Origin: Myxocyprinus asiaticus
Lineage: Eukaryota; Chordata; Actinopteri; Cypriniformes; Catostomidae
Assembly (NCBI RefSeq): GCF_019703515.2
Contig: NC_059372.1
Span: forward strand, 18,883,931-18,947,930
Direction of reading: 5' to 3'
DNA length: 64,000 nucleotides
Part shown: piece after piece, positions 20,996 to 33,790 of the stretch
Numbering within the stretch: position 1 is the first letter of the stretch
Layout: every line of letters begins with the position of its first letter
Made by a program: the position numbers and the translations under genes
Notes under the pieces: model-generated
Databases searched by the model: none
The model's input: the letters and a program-made list of their open reading frames with translations, nothing else
Told to the model about the DNA's origin: nothing

Positions 20996-21660
20996 TGTTC
21001 AAGTATCAAAAATAAGTCCTAATCAATATCTTTGTTTTGTTTTCCAGTAAAAAAATATTTTACCTAGTACGACCCTGCATACACATGCATGGACGCTGAA
21101 TTTTGGCTTCGCTATATGCAATGCATAGTTTAATTTAATATAAACCGACTGATCTCAGTTCAGGAGACTCTGGTCTGTCAGTAAAGGGTTAAACTTTCGA
21201 CGTACAGAGTCATGTGACAAAACAACATGGCGCCGATCAAAGTGGAGTTTGTATTTGAGAGAAAAGCTAATAAAACTACATCTGGTAAGAAACCTAATTA
21301 AGTTTTTGCACTGAAACCTGTTTGAGTCAAAAGATTAGAGTCTCTATTTTAATCCGATAATGTGTACAGTAACACAAGGTTTTCATTAGAAATCCTATAT
21401 TTACTGTGCATTTTCACATTGAGAAAAAAAAAAATGCTTTCAGAGGCTTTACATGGAGTTAGGATGAAAATACGGTGCATTTCGAACTGACCAATACAGA
21501 CATTCACTTAATAGGGAGCAAGGGAGAATCCTATAGCATTCCTATGAAGCCAAGTGCATTCAATCCAAACTTCCTATCAAAAGTTCAGTTTCAGACTGCA
21601 GATGATGTTTGAACCTCTCAGCATGGTTGGCAGACATGGGACAATTCTGGCTATTATGAA
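20996..21660. other. Unassigned sequence
   Basis: The phrase ACCATAAAGCTC occurs both at about 20,850 and 20,980, close to the rearrangement breakpoints. Otherwise nothing is recognised. Confidence 0.35.
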
Positions 21661-21663
21661 TGA

Positions 21664-22240
21664 ACAAATGATCATTACATTTATATAGCACTTTTCTGAC
21701 ACTACACTCAAAGCACTTTACACAGTAAACAGGGGACGCTCCTCAACCACCACCAGTGTGCAACATCCACCTGGATGATGCAACAGCAGCCATAGTGCAC
21801 CAGTACACTCACCACACACCAGCTATTGGTGGAGTGATAGAGACAATTAATGGATGGGGATTATTAGGAAGCCATGATTGATAAGGGCCAATGGGGGGGG
21901 GAATTTGGCCAGGACACCAGGGTTACACCCATACTCTTTTTCAAGAAGTATCCTGGGATTTTTAATGACCACAGAGAATCAGGACCTCAGTTTAACATCT
22001 CATCCAAAGGACAGTGCCAGTTTACAGTATAGTGTCCCTATCTCTATACTGGGGTATTAGGACCTACACAGTCCACAGGGTGAGTACCCCCTGCTGGACT
22101 CCCTAACACCTCTTCCAGCAGCAACCTCAGTTTTTCCCAGGAGGTCCCCCATCCAGGTACTGACCAGGCTTAGCCCTGCTTAGCTTCAGTAGGCAACCAG
22201 TCGTGAGCTACAGGGTGATATGGCTGCTGACTTGTATCAG
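21664..22240 (-). repeat. Fish interspersed repeat containing a 5S rRNA-like segment
   Basis: The plus strand runs from TTTATATAGCACTTTTCTGACACTAC to GATATGGCTGCTGAC. On the minus strand, about 22,196-22,128, it reads GAAGCTAAGCAGGGCTAAGC, CTGGTCAGTACCTGGATGGG and GGACCTCCTGGGAA, which follows the 3' half of 5S rRNA closely, including the internal promoter region. The repeat could be a 5S-derived SINE (SINE3-like) or a composite family. I do not call it a functional 5S gene because only the 3' half is present. Confidence 0.7.
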
Positions 22241-25200
22241 AATTAATTATGCTAATTTCTGATTGGTAAAATGCTTCAGCAATGGCTATCACTTGTTTGT
22301 TTGACAGTGCAAAGAGAAAACATTGAGATTTTGTTGCCAAAGTAGAAAAAAAAAAAAAAAAAACATTGAAACATAAAAGTCAAATCAATTCAAATAATTT
22401 TTAATTGTATACATTTGTGCTTTTCCCAACACACATTGTTTCAAACATTTACATAAAATCAGCTGTAATGTCTGTAACGTCTCAAAAACATGAATAACCA
22501 ACACTCCTGGAAACCTAATAAACCATTTGATTTTAAAGATCTGACTTTCTGTAGCTTGGTATTATTTAAAAATGCACAACTTAGTCCTGCTGTCCACATA
22601 TGATGACATAATGTTTTAGGAAAATTATTATTATTTATTTATTTATTTATTTTTGCAAGTTTATTAGGTGCTACTAGCTATAAATTAAAAATGGAAATGG
22701 AAAATACACACAGCAGTCACGCACGGGTCTCAGGAGGTTAAACATTGTTAAAACAAGATAAATGCAGCTGAAAGTCAAAACTGCCTAAGATATTTAGACT
22801 TGTTTTAAGATAATGTTTCTTGAAGCTGAATAAAAGTGCACTGTGTCTTGTTTGATTGGCAGATTTTCCCCTTTTATTTTAAACATAAGCATAAGCATGA
22901 GATTTAAAAAACTGTCAAAACAAGCTGGGTGATATGAATGATATTTAGGCCAACTGGATAACAGCACAAAAATACTGATTAAGAATAGTGTGTTTTTGTT
23001 ATATATTTGTTGAATGTCACATATGTGCAGCTGAGCAAATGACAGAGAGTCTCATAACCCATAAGTTATGCACCTGCCTGCAAACATTTAGTAACATATG
23101 TGATAATGTGTGCTATAGGCCTTGTGCATGTAAAGAACAATGTGTTTTGGAGTCCATCTTTCCAGGAATTTTGGCTCCATTCCCATTTATTGATTGGCTG
23201 GTGGTAGAGTGCTGAGGCAGCCACTCTGCAGGAGGCTGGTGTGTTGGCTCTAATGGGCGGCAGGTTTCAGAAAGGCTCAGGCCTCTGGAGACCTGCAGTT
23301 CTTTAGTCAGCTTTTGTTTGGCAGGGCCACAATGACTGTGTTTGGAGGGAGTTGAGCAAAGACATCTGCACCTGACTCTTTCTCTGTCTTTCTATCAGCA
23401 TAGACCTCATTCAGGGAGACAACTATCAGGATATTTTGTTTAAAATATGGACTGTAATGTGGACACTGTAGTATCTAAATAGATTATCTGAAGTGTTCTG
23501 ATATCTCTACATTGTTGGCCGAACGTTTGCAGACTATTGAGGATATTCAGTGATATTTTGCTATGATATTATTTGAAATAATAAAAATTATAGCTTTAAC
23601 TAAATAAATATCAAGAACAATTTCATTAATTTCAGTCTTCATAGCTAACTCATAAAGGCTTAGTTCTTACTGAGTATTTTTTTTTTTTTTGTCTTGTTTT
23701 CCAATAAAATATCTAAACATTCTTAATTGTGTTAGAAGGTTAACAAGGTGTAATATCTTATGCCAGTTTGCTTATCAAGTACTTTTTCCCTGTTTTAAGG
23801 ATGTTTAGATATTTTTACTGGAAAATAATGAAAAAAAAAAAAACAAAAAAAGAAAAAAGAAAGAAAAGAAAATTATTTATTTCAGTGTTCTTTTAGTTCA
23901 TCTAAAATTATGTTGAAATGCACCAATGTTTTTGTTGGTGTTTAATGATATTTCTCCTGTTAATACACACAGTGAATTTATAAATGAAATTCTTGACCTA
24001 TAGGAGAACGTGGCTAGTTGAAGAGTGTCGATGACTGGTTAAAAAGCATGGGTGTGGTTTGGATGTGATGTTCTTTATTTATTCATTTTCCTCAATGAAC
24101 TCATTTAAAAACAATGCAGGGCATAGTATAAATGCAGGCTTTGCTCACCTAGGGTCTTTAGTTTGTTAAATAGAAAAAAGTTTGCCTTCTTCCGTTGCAT
24201 AAATTAGGCTTTACGCTTTCTCATACTGAAAAGGCAAGCTCTGCCCCTGGATGGAGGGCACCTAAAATATCCATAGGTTTAGATTCACATGTGTATTTTC
24301 ACACATTTACACATGTCTCTGCTCAAAAGACCAGCTTAGTACAGACTAGTTTATGCTGGTTAGTATTGGTTTTGCTGGTGAAGCTGGTTAAATTGCTAGT
24401 TAAGGTGCACAAACACACAAGCATTCCATCCAGAACACAAAATGATGGTGACCAGCTATGTCATTTTTATGTTTTGTTTTTTACAGCAGGGGTGTTAAAG
24501 TGTGTAAGCTACCTGAATGTGTCTTCTCAATCTACGACAAAAGCATCATCCTACCACAAATGAAAGCTTACTGTGAGTGGAGCAAAAAAAAAAACAAAAA
24601 AAAAAAAACATTTGGAGTGTCTCTCATTTTCCTCTGTTGTTCTGAAATATGTTGTTCCTGCTCTTTATCTCTCTCATTCTGTCTCTCTCACTCTATTCCA
24701 CTTGTTGTCAACCCAGGCCTGGCCTTTAGATTGCATTTCAATTACGCAGAGGAAATGGAGCTGTTGGAGCATCAGACAGGTCTGTGTTTGTAGAGGCTGT
24801 GAAGGACAGCCTCTCTTGAGTGAGTAGACACATAACACGCAGCCCTGGGTCGAACCATATTCCACTGCACTGCACATTAACATCATTTGCTCTGAGCCCG
24901 TGGCGGCACACCACCTCCTCCTGCTAGGATCATACAAGTGCTGGTTTCCTGACTGGCTGTGATTACAGCCATTTCCTGGCTTAATTTTTCCTTGCAATGC
25001 AGCAAGCCATACTTTTAACATAGCCTAATGTTTATGGCCATGGCCTTATTTTGGGATTTAATCCTTCTCTTTTTATTTTCTGCTTTCAATGCTTCTTAAG
25101 TTAATGAGAACTGGCACATTGCTCTTTCCTCTTTTGCTCTTCCACCCTCCTTGTCTCTCTCATTCACATTTTCTCTGACACACTTAGCCTACCCTCAGAT

Positions 25201-25626
25201 TAATCTGGTAGCTGTGTTTTGGAACATAGTAGCTGGTTTCTAGCTTGTCCAAGCTGGTTCCAGAGGAAAATTGTATTGTTCAAAGCTCAATCTTTCATAG
25301 CTCAGGAGACTTAATGGACCTATTAGTTATGTTTCATTTAAGTATCAACTTTGTCTCAGATGTTTCTCATAAAATTCCTTAGGAGAAATTAAAATAGAGA
25401 CACAATTGTTGACATAAAGTAAAAGTGTATATCTATAAAATCAATGTGGATAGCATAGCTCAGATAATTTGGTTTTGGAAGAATTTTATGAGAAATGTTT
25501 GAGTTCAGATTGAAATCTCTGACATTTGATCACAGATTTTGGTGTCTTGGCAAATACTGCAATATTATTGAGATTTCAGGAAAAAAATGTGTCTCAGAAG
25601 AAAAGTTAGAAAAATATAAGCAAATA
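22241..25626. other. Mostly unassigned sequence with minor repeats
   Basis: Poly(A) near 22,345-22,363. An inverted repeat of about 35 bp (TTTTCCAATAAAATATCTAA at about 23,698 against TTAGATATTTTTACTGGAAAA at about 23,805) suggests a small MITE. AGCTGGTT-type short repeats lie at about 24,350-24,390 and 25,225-25,262. An A-rich run lies at 24,583-24,608. No exon or gene is supported. Confidence 0.4.
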
Positions 25627-27245
25627 CAGTTCAAGTCAGAAGTTTACATACACTTAGGTTGTCATTAAAGCACATTTTTTAACCACTCCACAGATTTAAT
25701 ATTAGCAAACTATAGTTTTGGCAAGTTGTTTAAACATCTACTTTGTGCATGGCATGAGTAATTTTTCCAAAAATTGTTTACAGACAGATTGTTTCACTTT
25801 TAATTGACTTTATCACAATTCCAGTGGGTCAGAAGTTTACATACACTAAGTTAACTGTGCCTTTAAGCAGCTTGGAAAATTCCAGAAAATTATGTAAAGC
25901 CTTTAGACAATTAGCCAATTAGCTTCTGATGGGAGGTGTACTGAACTGGAGGTGTACCTGTGGATGTATTTTAAGGCCTACCTTAAAACTCAGTGCCTCT
26001 TTGCTTGACATCATGGGGAAATCAAAAGAAATCAGCCAAGACCTCAGAAAAAAAAATTGTGGACCTCCACAAGTCTGGTTCATCCTTGGGAGCAATTTCC
26101 AAATGCCTGAAGGTACCACGTTCATCTGTACAAACAATAGTATACAAGTATAAACACCATGGGACCATGCAGCCATCATACTGCTCAGGAAGGAGATGCA
26201 TTCTGTCTCCTAGAGATGAACGTAGTTTGGTGTGAAAAGTGCAAATCAATCCCAGAACAACAGCAAAGGACCTTGTGAAGATGCTGGAGGAAACAGATAG
26301 ACAAGTATCTATATCCACAGTAAAACGAGTCCTATATCGACATAACCTGAAAGGCTGCTCAGCAAGGAAAAAGCCACTGCTCCAAAACCGTCATAAAAAA
26401 GCCAAACTACAGTTTGCAAGTGCACATGGGGACAAAGATCTTACTTTTTGGAGAATTTTCTTCTGGTCTGATAAAACAAAAATTTAACTTTTTGGCCATA
26501 ACGACCATCGTTATATTTGGAGGAAAAAGGGTGAGGCTTGCAAGTCGAAGAACACCATCCCAGCCGTGAAGCATAGGGGTGGCAGCATGTTTTGCGGGTG
26601 CTTTGTTGCAGGAGGGACTGGTGGACTTCACAAAATAGATGGCATCATGAGGAAGGAAAATTATGTGGATATATTGAAGCAACATCTCAAGACATCAGCC
26701 ATGAAGTTAAAGCTTGGTCGCAAATGGTTCTTCCAAATAGACAATGATCCCAGGCATATCTCCAAAGTTGTGGCAAAATGGCATAAGGACAACAAAGTCA
26801 AGGTATTGGGGTGGCCATCACAAGCCCTGACCTCAATCTGATTGAAAAAGTGTGTGCGAGCAAGGAGGCCTACAAACCTGACACAGTTACACCAGTTCTG
26901 TCTGGAGGAATGGGCCAAAATTCCAGCAACTTATTGTGAGAAGCTTGTGGAAGGCTACCCAAAATGTTTGGCCCATGTTAAACAATTTAAAGGCAATGCT
27001 ACCAAATACTAACAAATTGTGTGTAAACTTCTGACCCACTAGGAATGTGATGAAAGAAATAAAAGCTGAAATAAATAATTTTCTCTACTATTATTCTGAC
27101 ATTTCACATTCTTAAAATAAAGTAGTGATCCTAACTGACCTTAGACAGGGAATGTTTTCTATGATTAAATGTGAAAAAGTATAAATATAAGTTTAAAGTT
27201 TAAATATATTTGGCTAAGGTGTATGTAAACTTCTGGCCTCAACTG
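25627..27245 (+). mobile_element. Tc1-like element of IR/DR type (Sleeping Beauty-like structure), 1,619 bp
   Basis: It starts CAGTTCAAGTCAGAAGTTTA and ends GTAAACTTCTGGCCTCAACTG, with TA on both sides (25625-25626, 27246-27247). Inner direct repeats GGGTCAGAAGTTTACATACA (about 25,826) and TAAACTTCTGACCCACTAGG (about 27,024) give the IR/DR layout of Sleeping Beauty-like Tc1 families. It encodes one broken transposase. Confidence 0.9.
26013..27012 (+). pseudogene. Tc1 transposase pseudogene with frameshift and several stops
   Basis: It begins MGKSKEISQDLRKK, has a frameshift in the following A-run (about 26,047-26,056), then helix-turn-helix and GRR-type hook sequence, then the DDE core: FFWSDKTKI (first Asp), FFQIDNDPRH (second Asp, in the NDPRH form where families usually have NDPKH), and then a stop in the segment that should carry the catalytic Glu. 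In-frame stops lie near 26,232, 26,486 and 26,840. The C-terminus LVEGYPKC...GNATKY is present. Inactive. Confidence 0.85.
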
Positions 27246-27247
27246 TA

Positions 27248-27902
27248 TCTTCATGTACTCTCCATTTAATCTCATTGCAGTCTATGAGAAACAATTGAGA
27301 TGTTAAAGTGATCTCATTGGTGATTTTTCTGTGATTGTTTTTAGCTAGTCCAAGCTGGTCATTAGCTGTTTAACCCTTGTGTTGTGTCGTTTGTGCACAA
27401 AAAAGATGAGATAGCCATGTGTTATATATCGTTGGAAATGTCATAATTAGTAAAATGCAATGAGAAATTTTTTCACTCAGAGGCCAAACTGCAGTGTATG
27501 AAATTCCTGAAACACACATATAACATAGATAATGACATATCGTAACTTAAAGCAGACTATCCCGATTCACACAAGCTCAAACATGACATAATATAAGTAG
27601 ATATTGAAATATTCCTCAAAGAGTGTATAAATAGTTTTTTTTTTTTTTTTTTTTTTTCAACTGGATGAAATAAACTACAGTTTTCAGAAAGAAAAAAATT
27701 AATCTTTCAGTTTTGACCAGAAACAATATAAGGGTAAATATAGCTTGTCATTAGCTGGGTTTTGACAAGCTGCCATGTTCCAAAAACAGCTTGACCACCT
27801 GTAGCTTGCAGTTGTTGCTGGTACAAGATGGTCAACCAGCTTAGACCAGCTTAGACCAGCTAATGACCAGCTTGGACCAACTAGAAACAACCACAACACA
27901 GC
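27248..27902. repeat. Poly(T) tract and AGCTGGT-type repeat cluster
   Basis: A T run of about 23 bp at 27,635-27,657. Positions 27,750-27,900 hold repeated ACCAGCTTAGACCAGCTTAG-type motifs seen elsewhere in the window (24.3, 25.2, 41.2 and 54.7 kb). No gene. Confidence 0.5.
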
Positions 27903-28200
27903 TTAAAGGGTTAGTTCACCCAAACATGAAAATTCTGTTGACATTTACTCACCCTGAAGTCATTCCAAACCCATATGATTTTCTTTCTTCTGTGGAACAA
28001 AATCGTAGAAACTTTGAAGAATGTTAACATTGTTGTTTGTTCATTCAATGAAAGTGAATGATGACTGAGGCTGTCAGTCCCTAACATTCTGCCTAACATT
28101 TCCTTTTGTGTTCCACAGAAGAAAGAAAGTTTTTTGGAAAAAAAACATGAGGGGGAGTCAATAACAAAACTTTCCATTTTTGGATGATCTATTTCTTTAA
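27903..28200. mobile_element. Angel-like inverted-repeat element, about 298 bp
   Basis: Left end TTAAAGGGTTAGTTCACCC, right end GATGATCTATTTCTTTAA (diverged), with the family's internal CCTTTTGTGTTCCACAGAAG block and a mirrored copy (TTCTTCTGTGGAACAAAATC). Confidence 0.75.
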
Positions 28201-28857
28201 GCTGGATTTTCCAGCACAGTATGCTCCTTCTTGTTCTCCACAATCCCAGAGACCCTCAAATGCCCCCACCCAGCCAAACCCAACCCAGTCATGGACAAAT
28301 GCTAAAAATGAGCACTAAAATCAGGGTCTCAATAGTTGTATCACAGGAAATCTGGAGGCCTGTATTTCTTACCATCAACTAGTTGCCAGGTCAGTTGTGT
28401 TTTCTTTTCAACAAAGAGCAGGTGAGATGAAAGGAGAGAGAGAGAGACTGACATGACAGGATGGATTTCAGAGTAGAGAGACTTGAGTCTTGTGATTGAC
28501 AGAGGCAGTGATGGAAGTTTGCAACAGGACATTTGGAGTAGGACAGGGTGATTGTGAAAGAAGACTTGGAAATACACGGGCAGATGGAGGACGGTTCAAG
28601 GTTCAGTTACGGCCACATAAACACCCTTGCTCTCTTCAGATAGGCAAAGCCAAATAAGGAGAAGAAGACTGACCACACGTGAAAACAAACAAAAATAATA
28701 GTAGAAATTACAACGCTCATTACGGAATCTTAAAGGTTCCAAAAACTGTGAGATCCAATTGCCTTCCAATTAAAAGAGCTAGTCACTTTTGAATGCACAT
28801 GTGCATAAGCAGGACCAGCCTGAAACCAGATTTAAGTGTGATTTTGGCAAAAGAAAT
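28201..28857. other. Unassigned sequence
   Basis: Short GA-repeat at about 28,434-28,450. No gene or named repeat. Confidence 0.4.
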
Positions 28858-28859
28858 TA

Positions 28860-30440
28860 CAGGTGCATCTCAATAAATTAGAATGTCGTGGAAAAGTTCA
28901 TTTATTTCAGTAATTCAACTCAAATTGTGAAACTCGTGTATTAAATAAATTCAATGCACACAGACTGAAGTAGTTTAAGTCTTTGGTTCTTTTAATTGTG
29001 AAGATTTTGGCTCACATTTAACAAAAACCCACCAATTCACTATCTCAAAAAATTAGAATATTTTGACATGCCAATCAGCTAATCAACTCAAAACACCTGC
29101 AAAGGTTTCCTGAGCCTTCAAAATGGTCTCTCAGTTTGGTTCACTAGGCTACACAATCATGGGGAAGACTGCTGATCTGACAGTTGTCCAGAAGACAATC
29201 ATTGACACCCTTCACAAGGAGGGTAAGCCACAAACATTCATTGCCAAAGAAGCTGGCTGTGCACAGAGTGCTGTATCCAAGCATGTTAACAGAAAGTTGA
29301 GTGGAAGGAAAAAGTGTTGAAGAAAAAGATGCACAACCAACCGAGGGAACCGCAGCCTTATGATTGTCCAGCAAAATCGATTCAAGAATTTGGGTGAACT
29401 TCACAAGGAATGGACTGAGGCTGGGGTCAAGGCATCAAGAGCCACCACACACAGACATGTCAAGGAATTTGGCTACAGTTGTCATATTCCTCTTGTTAAG
29501 CCACTCCTGAACCACAGACAACGTCAGAGGCGTCTTACCTGGGCTAAGGAGAAGAAGAACTGGACTGTTGCCCAGTGTTCCAAAGTCCTCTTTTCAGATG
29601 AGAGCAAGTTTTGTATTTCATTTGGAAACCAAGGTCCTAGAGTCTGGAGGAAGGGTGGAAAAGCTCATAGCCCAAGTTGCTTGAAGTCCACTGTTAAGTT
29701 TCCACAGTCTGTGATGATTTGGGGTGCAATGTCATCTGCTGGTGTTGGTCCATTGTGTTTTTTGAAAACCAAAGTCACTGCACCCGTTTACCAAGACATT
29801 TTGGAGCACTTCATGCTTCTTTCTGATGACCAGCTTTTTAAAGATGCTGATTTCATTTTCCAGCAGGATTTGGCACCTGCCCACACTGCCAAAAGCACCA
29901 AAAATTGGTTAAATGACCATAGTGTTGGTGTGCTTGACTGGCCAGCAAACTCACCAGACCTGAACCCCATAGAGAATCTATGGGGTATTGTCAAGAGGAA
30001 AATGAGAAACAAGAGACCAAAAAATGCAGATGAGCTGAAGGCCACTGTCAAAGAAACCTGGGCTTCCATACCACCACAGCAGTGCCACAAACTGATCACC
30101 TCCATGCCACGCCGAATTGAGGCAGTAATTAAAGCAAAAGGAGCCCCTACCAAGTATTGAGTACATATACAGTAAATGAACATACTTTCCAGAAGGCCAA
30201 CAATTCACTAAAAATGTTTTTTTTATTGGTCTTATGATGTATTCTAATTTGTTGAGATAGTGAATTGGTGGGTTTTTGTTAAATGTGAGCCAAAATCATC
30301 ACAATTAAAAGAACCAAAGACTTAAACTACTTCAGTCTGTGTGCACTGAATTTATTTAATACACGAGTTTCACAATTTGAGTTGAATTACTGAAATAAAT
30401 GAACTTTTCCACGACATTCTAATTTATTGAGATGCACCTG
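28860..30440 (+). mobile_element. Nearly intact Tc1 element with 201-bp terminal inverted repeats
   Basis: CAGGTGCATCTCAATAAATT at 28860 and its inverse complement ending at 30440, both bordered by TA (28858-28859, 30441-30442). The inverted repeats cover 28860-29060 and 30240-30440 with only a few mismatches, which implies recent activity. The single gene inside has one premature stop. Confidence 0.95.
29159..30160 (+). pseudogene. Tc1 transposase (DD34E), one in-frame TGA
   Basis: ATG at 29159 (MGKTADLTVVQKTIIDTLHK), stop at 30158-30160, 333 codons, the usual Tc1 length. Order: first helix-turn-helix, basic GRKK hook, second helix-turn-helix (KASRATTHRHVKEFGYS), then the catalytic core with FSDESKF (Asp), FQQDLAPAHTAKS (Asp) and LNPIENLW (Glu), with 34 residues between the last two (DD34E). 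The only visible lesion is TGA at 29318-29320, after GRKKC. Both sides of it are in one frame. An upstream in-frame ATG at 29123 exists, but MGKT at 29159 fits the family. A short product restarting near 29,360 would lack the first DNA-binding helix-turn-helix. Confidence 0.9.
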
Positions 30441-30442
30441 TA

Positions 30443-30676
30443 AATATGTGCAATAGTTGACAGATTCTATTGCTGATTTGACACGTTGTTGTAATGTAGT
30501 CTTTACAAAAATTAATTAGTTCTTTCCTTATTCAAGTTGATAGGAGCTGTACTTGCATGACAGCTGCCGGGGGGCGTTGCCAAGGTGACATGCCTTAAAG
30601 GGACTTTGGTAGAGGCAATGGTAGAGTTGAACACAATGTGCCACTCTCAGTACACTGATCTTACCTTACCTCAAGG
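30443..30676. other. Unassigned sequence
   Basis: Nothing recognised. Confidence 0.4.
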
Positions 30677-31470
30677 TTAAAGGCATAGCTCACCAAAAAA
30701 AAAACATTTCTGTCATTATATACCAACCCATTTTTCATTACAAACCCATTCAACCTTCTAACATGGAACACAAAAGGTTCTTTTTAAAAAAAATATCTTC
30801 ACAGGGTTTATTTGCCCCACCCCCATAAAACCACATTAATAGTAATTGATCAGACACATGCACTATATTCTAAGTCTTCTGAAGTCAAACAATCACTTTG
30901 TGTGATGAACAGAATGAAATTTAATTCATTATTCACTCTCAATTCATTAGTAAAGTACTGAAATCAAATATGGTGGCTTCTTTGATTACATTTAACCTCA
31001 TTGATTCTTGCAACATGTCTTCATGATGTTTGGTCACGAGACACAATGAGAACCAATGAGGTCTGCTGTTATCAATGTAGCCGCCATATTTGATTTAAGT
31101 GCTTTATAAATTATTTAACCCCCAAAAAATATAAACAAAGGCACACACCAATTTGCCATGTGTTAGTCTGATGAAGAGCAGGATGCTCGAAACATTACTT
31201 ATATTAAAATCCTGTTGATGGGTATTGTGTTTTAGGTGTGTGTCTCCTTTGTTTCTACTTTTGGATTATAAATGTTTTATGTCAATTTAAGTTCATCACA
31301 CTTGAAATATAGTGCACAAGTCATATCAATTACTTTCACCAGTTGTGGTTTTAAGTTTTGTTTTGTTTTTGGCAAATAAACCCTGTGAAGACATTTACAA
31401 ATTTACCTTTTGTGTTCCACATTTGAAGGTCGTATATTGTAATGACATTAGGGTGAGTATATAATGACAG
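30677..31470. mobile_element. Angel-like element, long and diverged
   Basis: Left end TTAAAGGCATAGCTCACC with TCTGTCATTATATACC. Right part GACATTAGGGTGAGTATATA with ATAATGACAGTTTTTTACCC is the inverse. The termini are decayed and a poly(C) run follows. Related blocks (CCTTTTGTGTTCCACATT) lie inside. Confidence 0.6.
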
Positions 31471-33214
31471 TTTTTTACCCCCCCCCCCCCCACCCCCCCC
31501 TTTTTTTCCAAATTTGACAGACCAAGGTCACTATTGACTTTCATTACAGTATTTGGCCAGTAAAACCTGTGAAGACTTTTTTTTTTTTGGATTTCTCTGT
31601 TTGCCTTCCCATGGAAGAAAGAATGTCATACAGGTTTGGAGCTACATTAAGGTGCTTAAATAATTAAATAACTTACATTTTTTGATTCCTTTGATGAAAT
31701 ATCAAAGCTAAAGACCTATCAACGTACTGTGCAGTTCAGTGATCATTACACGAGCATCGTTTAGAGATGCAGCCCTCTGTGTGTGACCAAGAATGAATAC
31801 TAGATGAATGAATGATTAGAGGGCTATATAGTAAAGCCACAGGCAATAACTGAAGAACCACATATACATAAACAAACCCAGTGTTTGTGTGTGTTCCAGA
31901 AGGCATCTCCCTGGATTTATTGATTTTCTGTTCCTGAGCAGGGAAAGAGGTATTTGCCTCTCCTTAAGAGATTGCTAATGCAAGGACCAAACACTTAGGC
32001 ATGCGATAACATACACAGGTACTCGCGCACATAGAAGATAAAAGGCTCTGGCTTTTATGGGAGTTTGAGTGTGCACGCACTTCTGTACAAGTATGCATTC
32101 ACAAAATCAAGCATGCATACACGGTCAAATTGGCAAAGTAATTAGTACCTCACTTGCACACGTAGACTCATCAACATGCAAACTGAATCAAAGAAGTGTT
32201 CTCATTGACACTTCAGTCCTCTCCACTGGGTCATGATAGAAGACTACCTCTTTCCCCATCACATTATCAGAGACAGAGTCTATAATTGTGTAATCTTAAC
32301 TGTCTATTTCAGATAAACTTCTCTCTTAAAGGCCACGTAAAAACAAATGACCTGTGGTTGGTCACTTTACATGTCACTCAGACGTTTTCTTCCTGTCTAA
32401 GTGGGTGGTTCTTGGCCAGAATTAGCAGCAAAGTGAGACTTTTACTCTATTAAACATGCTGAGGTTGCATGACCTACTCTCACTGCCACTCCATAATCTG
32501 ATGAAATGGCTGGATTTGGGGCTGTCAGTGCACTCAGGTCCATGATGGCTTTAAAAAGCTAAACTAGGCAGAAAAAAATGGATACAGAGGGCTAGTGATA
32601 GCAGTTTCACACACCAGAGCTTCTGGTAAGAGGCTTACTACTCTATTAATGCTGTCTGTATGATGGTGTGGGAATTGAGTGGCATGGCACAAGCTAGACG
32701 GTGGTGAAGAACCACTGGTGTGTGGATAAAACCACAGCATTCCTGCCCAACTGATCCCAAAAGCCTTTAACCAACCACAGCCCCATCCTCTCTCTCTCTC
32801 TTCCTCTTTCCATGCTCCACTTGCACCACCACAACTACTCCACAAGACCAAGACCATGGCTATTTGCTTTCTGGCTCGGGCCACACTGCTGACACTACAA
32901 AAGTGGGGTAACGTAGATGTAAATTATACCCCTTTTCCCACAGACTGGAGCCCTGAGCCAACCTCGGCATGAGCTCACCCCTCACTGCTGACGCACATAT
33001 CTAGAGAGTGAACTGATTTGGAGCAACAAGATCCTGACTGCTGTTAGTGTTGGAGTGGCCGAGGGGGGGTGTTGTCACTAACAGACAGTGAACAGTGAAC
33101 TCAATATTTGCTGATGACTGTGATTTAGCTTTTTGTTGTGAGCTTCAGAGAGAAACACAGAACTCTGAATGTGTATGTCTAAACAAATGATGTGGATGAG
33201 CTTGAGGATGGGCG
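31471..33214. other. Poly(C) tract and unassigned sequence
   Basis: C runs at about 31,479-31,500 followed by poly(T). The remainder has no gene or clear repeat. A 106-codon minus frame at 32,564-32,884 has no recognisable domain. Confidence 0.45.
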
Positions 33215-33258
33215 GACGGACAGACAGACAGATAGATAGATACACTACCAGTCAAAAG

Positions 33259-33310
<52 letters not shown>

Positions 33311-33385
33311 AAGAATGAGTGTTTCAAAACTTTTGACCGATAGATAGATAGATAGATAGACAGATAGATAGATAGATAGATACCA
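33215..33385. repeat. GACA/GATA and AT microsatellites around a short Tc1-type MITE
   Basis: GACAGACAGATAGATAGATA, then ACACTACCAGTCAAAAGTT, a run of about 56 bp of AT, then AAAACTTTTGACCG and more GATA units. The CTACCAGTCAAAAGTT / AACTTTTGACCG pair is an inverted repeat of the kind that ends small fish Tc1-type MITEs. The AT expansion sits between its arms. Confidence 0.7.
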
Positions 33386-33754
33386 AATAGTCACTGTCCA
33401 AATATTTGTTGCATTACTCACAATAACTCAATGTTTATTCAGTGTGTCAAGGGGAACATTCTCAAAAGCAATGGCATCATATTCAAAAAATGAACAAACT
33501 GCCTTGGCAAAGAGAAACGGTGGATGCAACACAAAGCTAATGGACAAGGATAGATAGAAACTAGGATACCCACTCTTAATCAGAACCTTTGTGACCCAGT
33601 CTCAACAAAAATGCTTCACAGAGTAGGAATTTATGGCAGGACTGCTATTCGAAAATCTTGTATCCAACACAAACACACCAATAACCTGGTGTAAGGGCAA
33701 CACCTGAAGCTGTAAGCAAGCAATCAGTCAGCCGACCAATCAATTAATCAATCG

Positions 33755-33790
<36 letters not shown>

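Noticed and set aside
22128..22199. Functional 5S rRNA gene
   Set aside because: Only the 3' half of 5S is recognisable and it is embedded in an interspersed repeat.
32564..32884. 106-codon minus-strand frame
   Set aside because: No domain, no splice signals, and low-complexity Glu/Arg content from a CT-rich tract.
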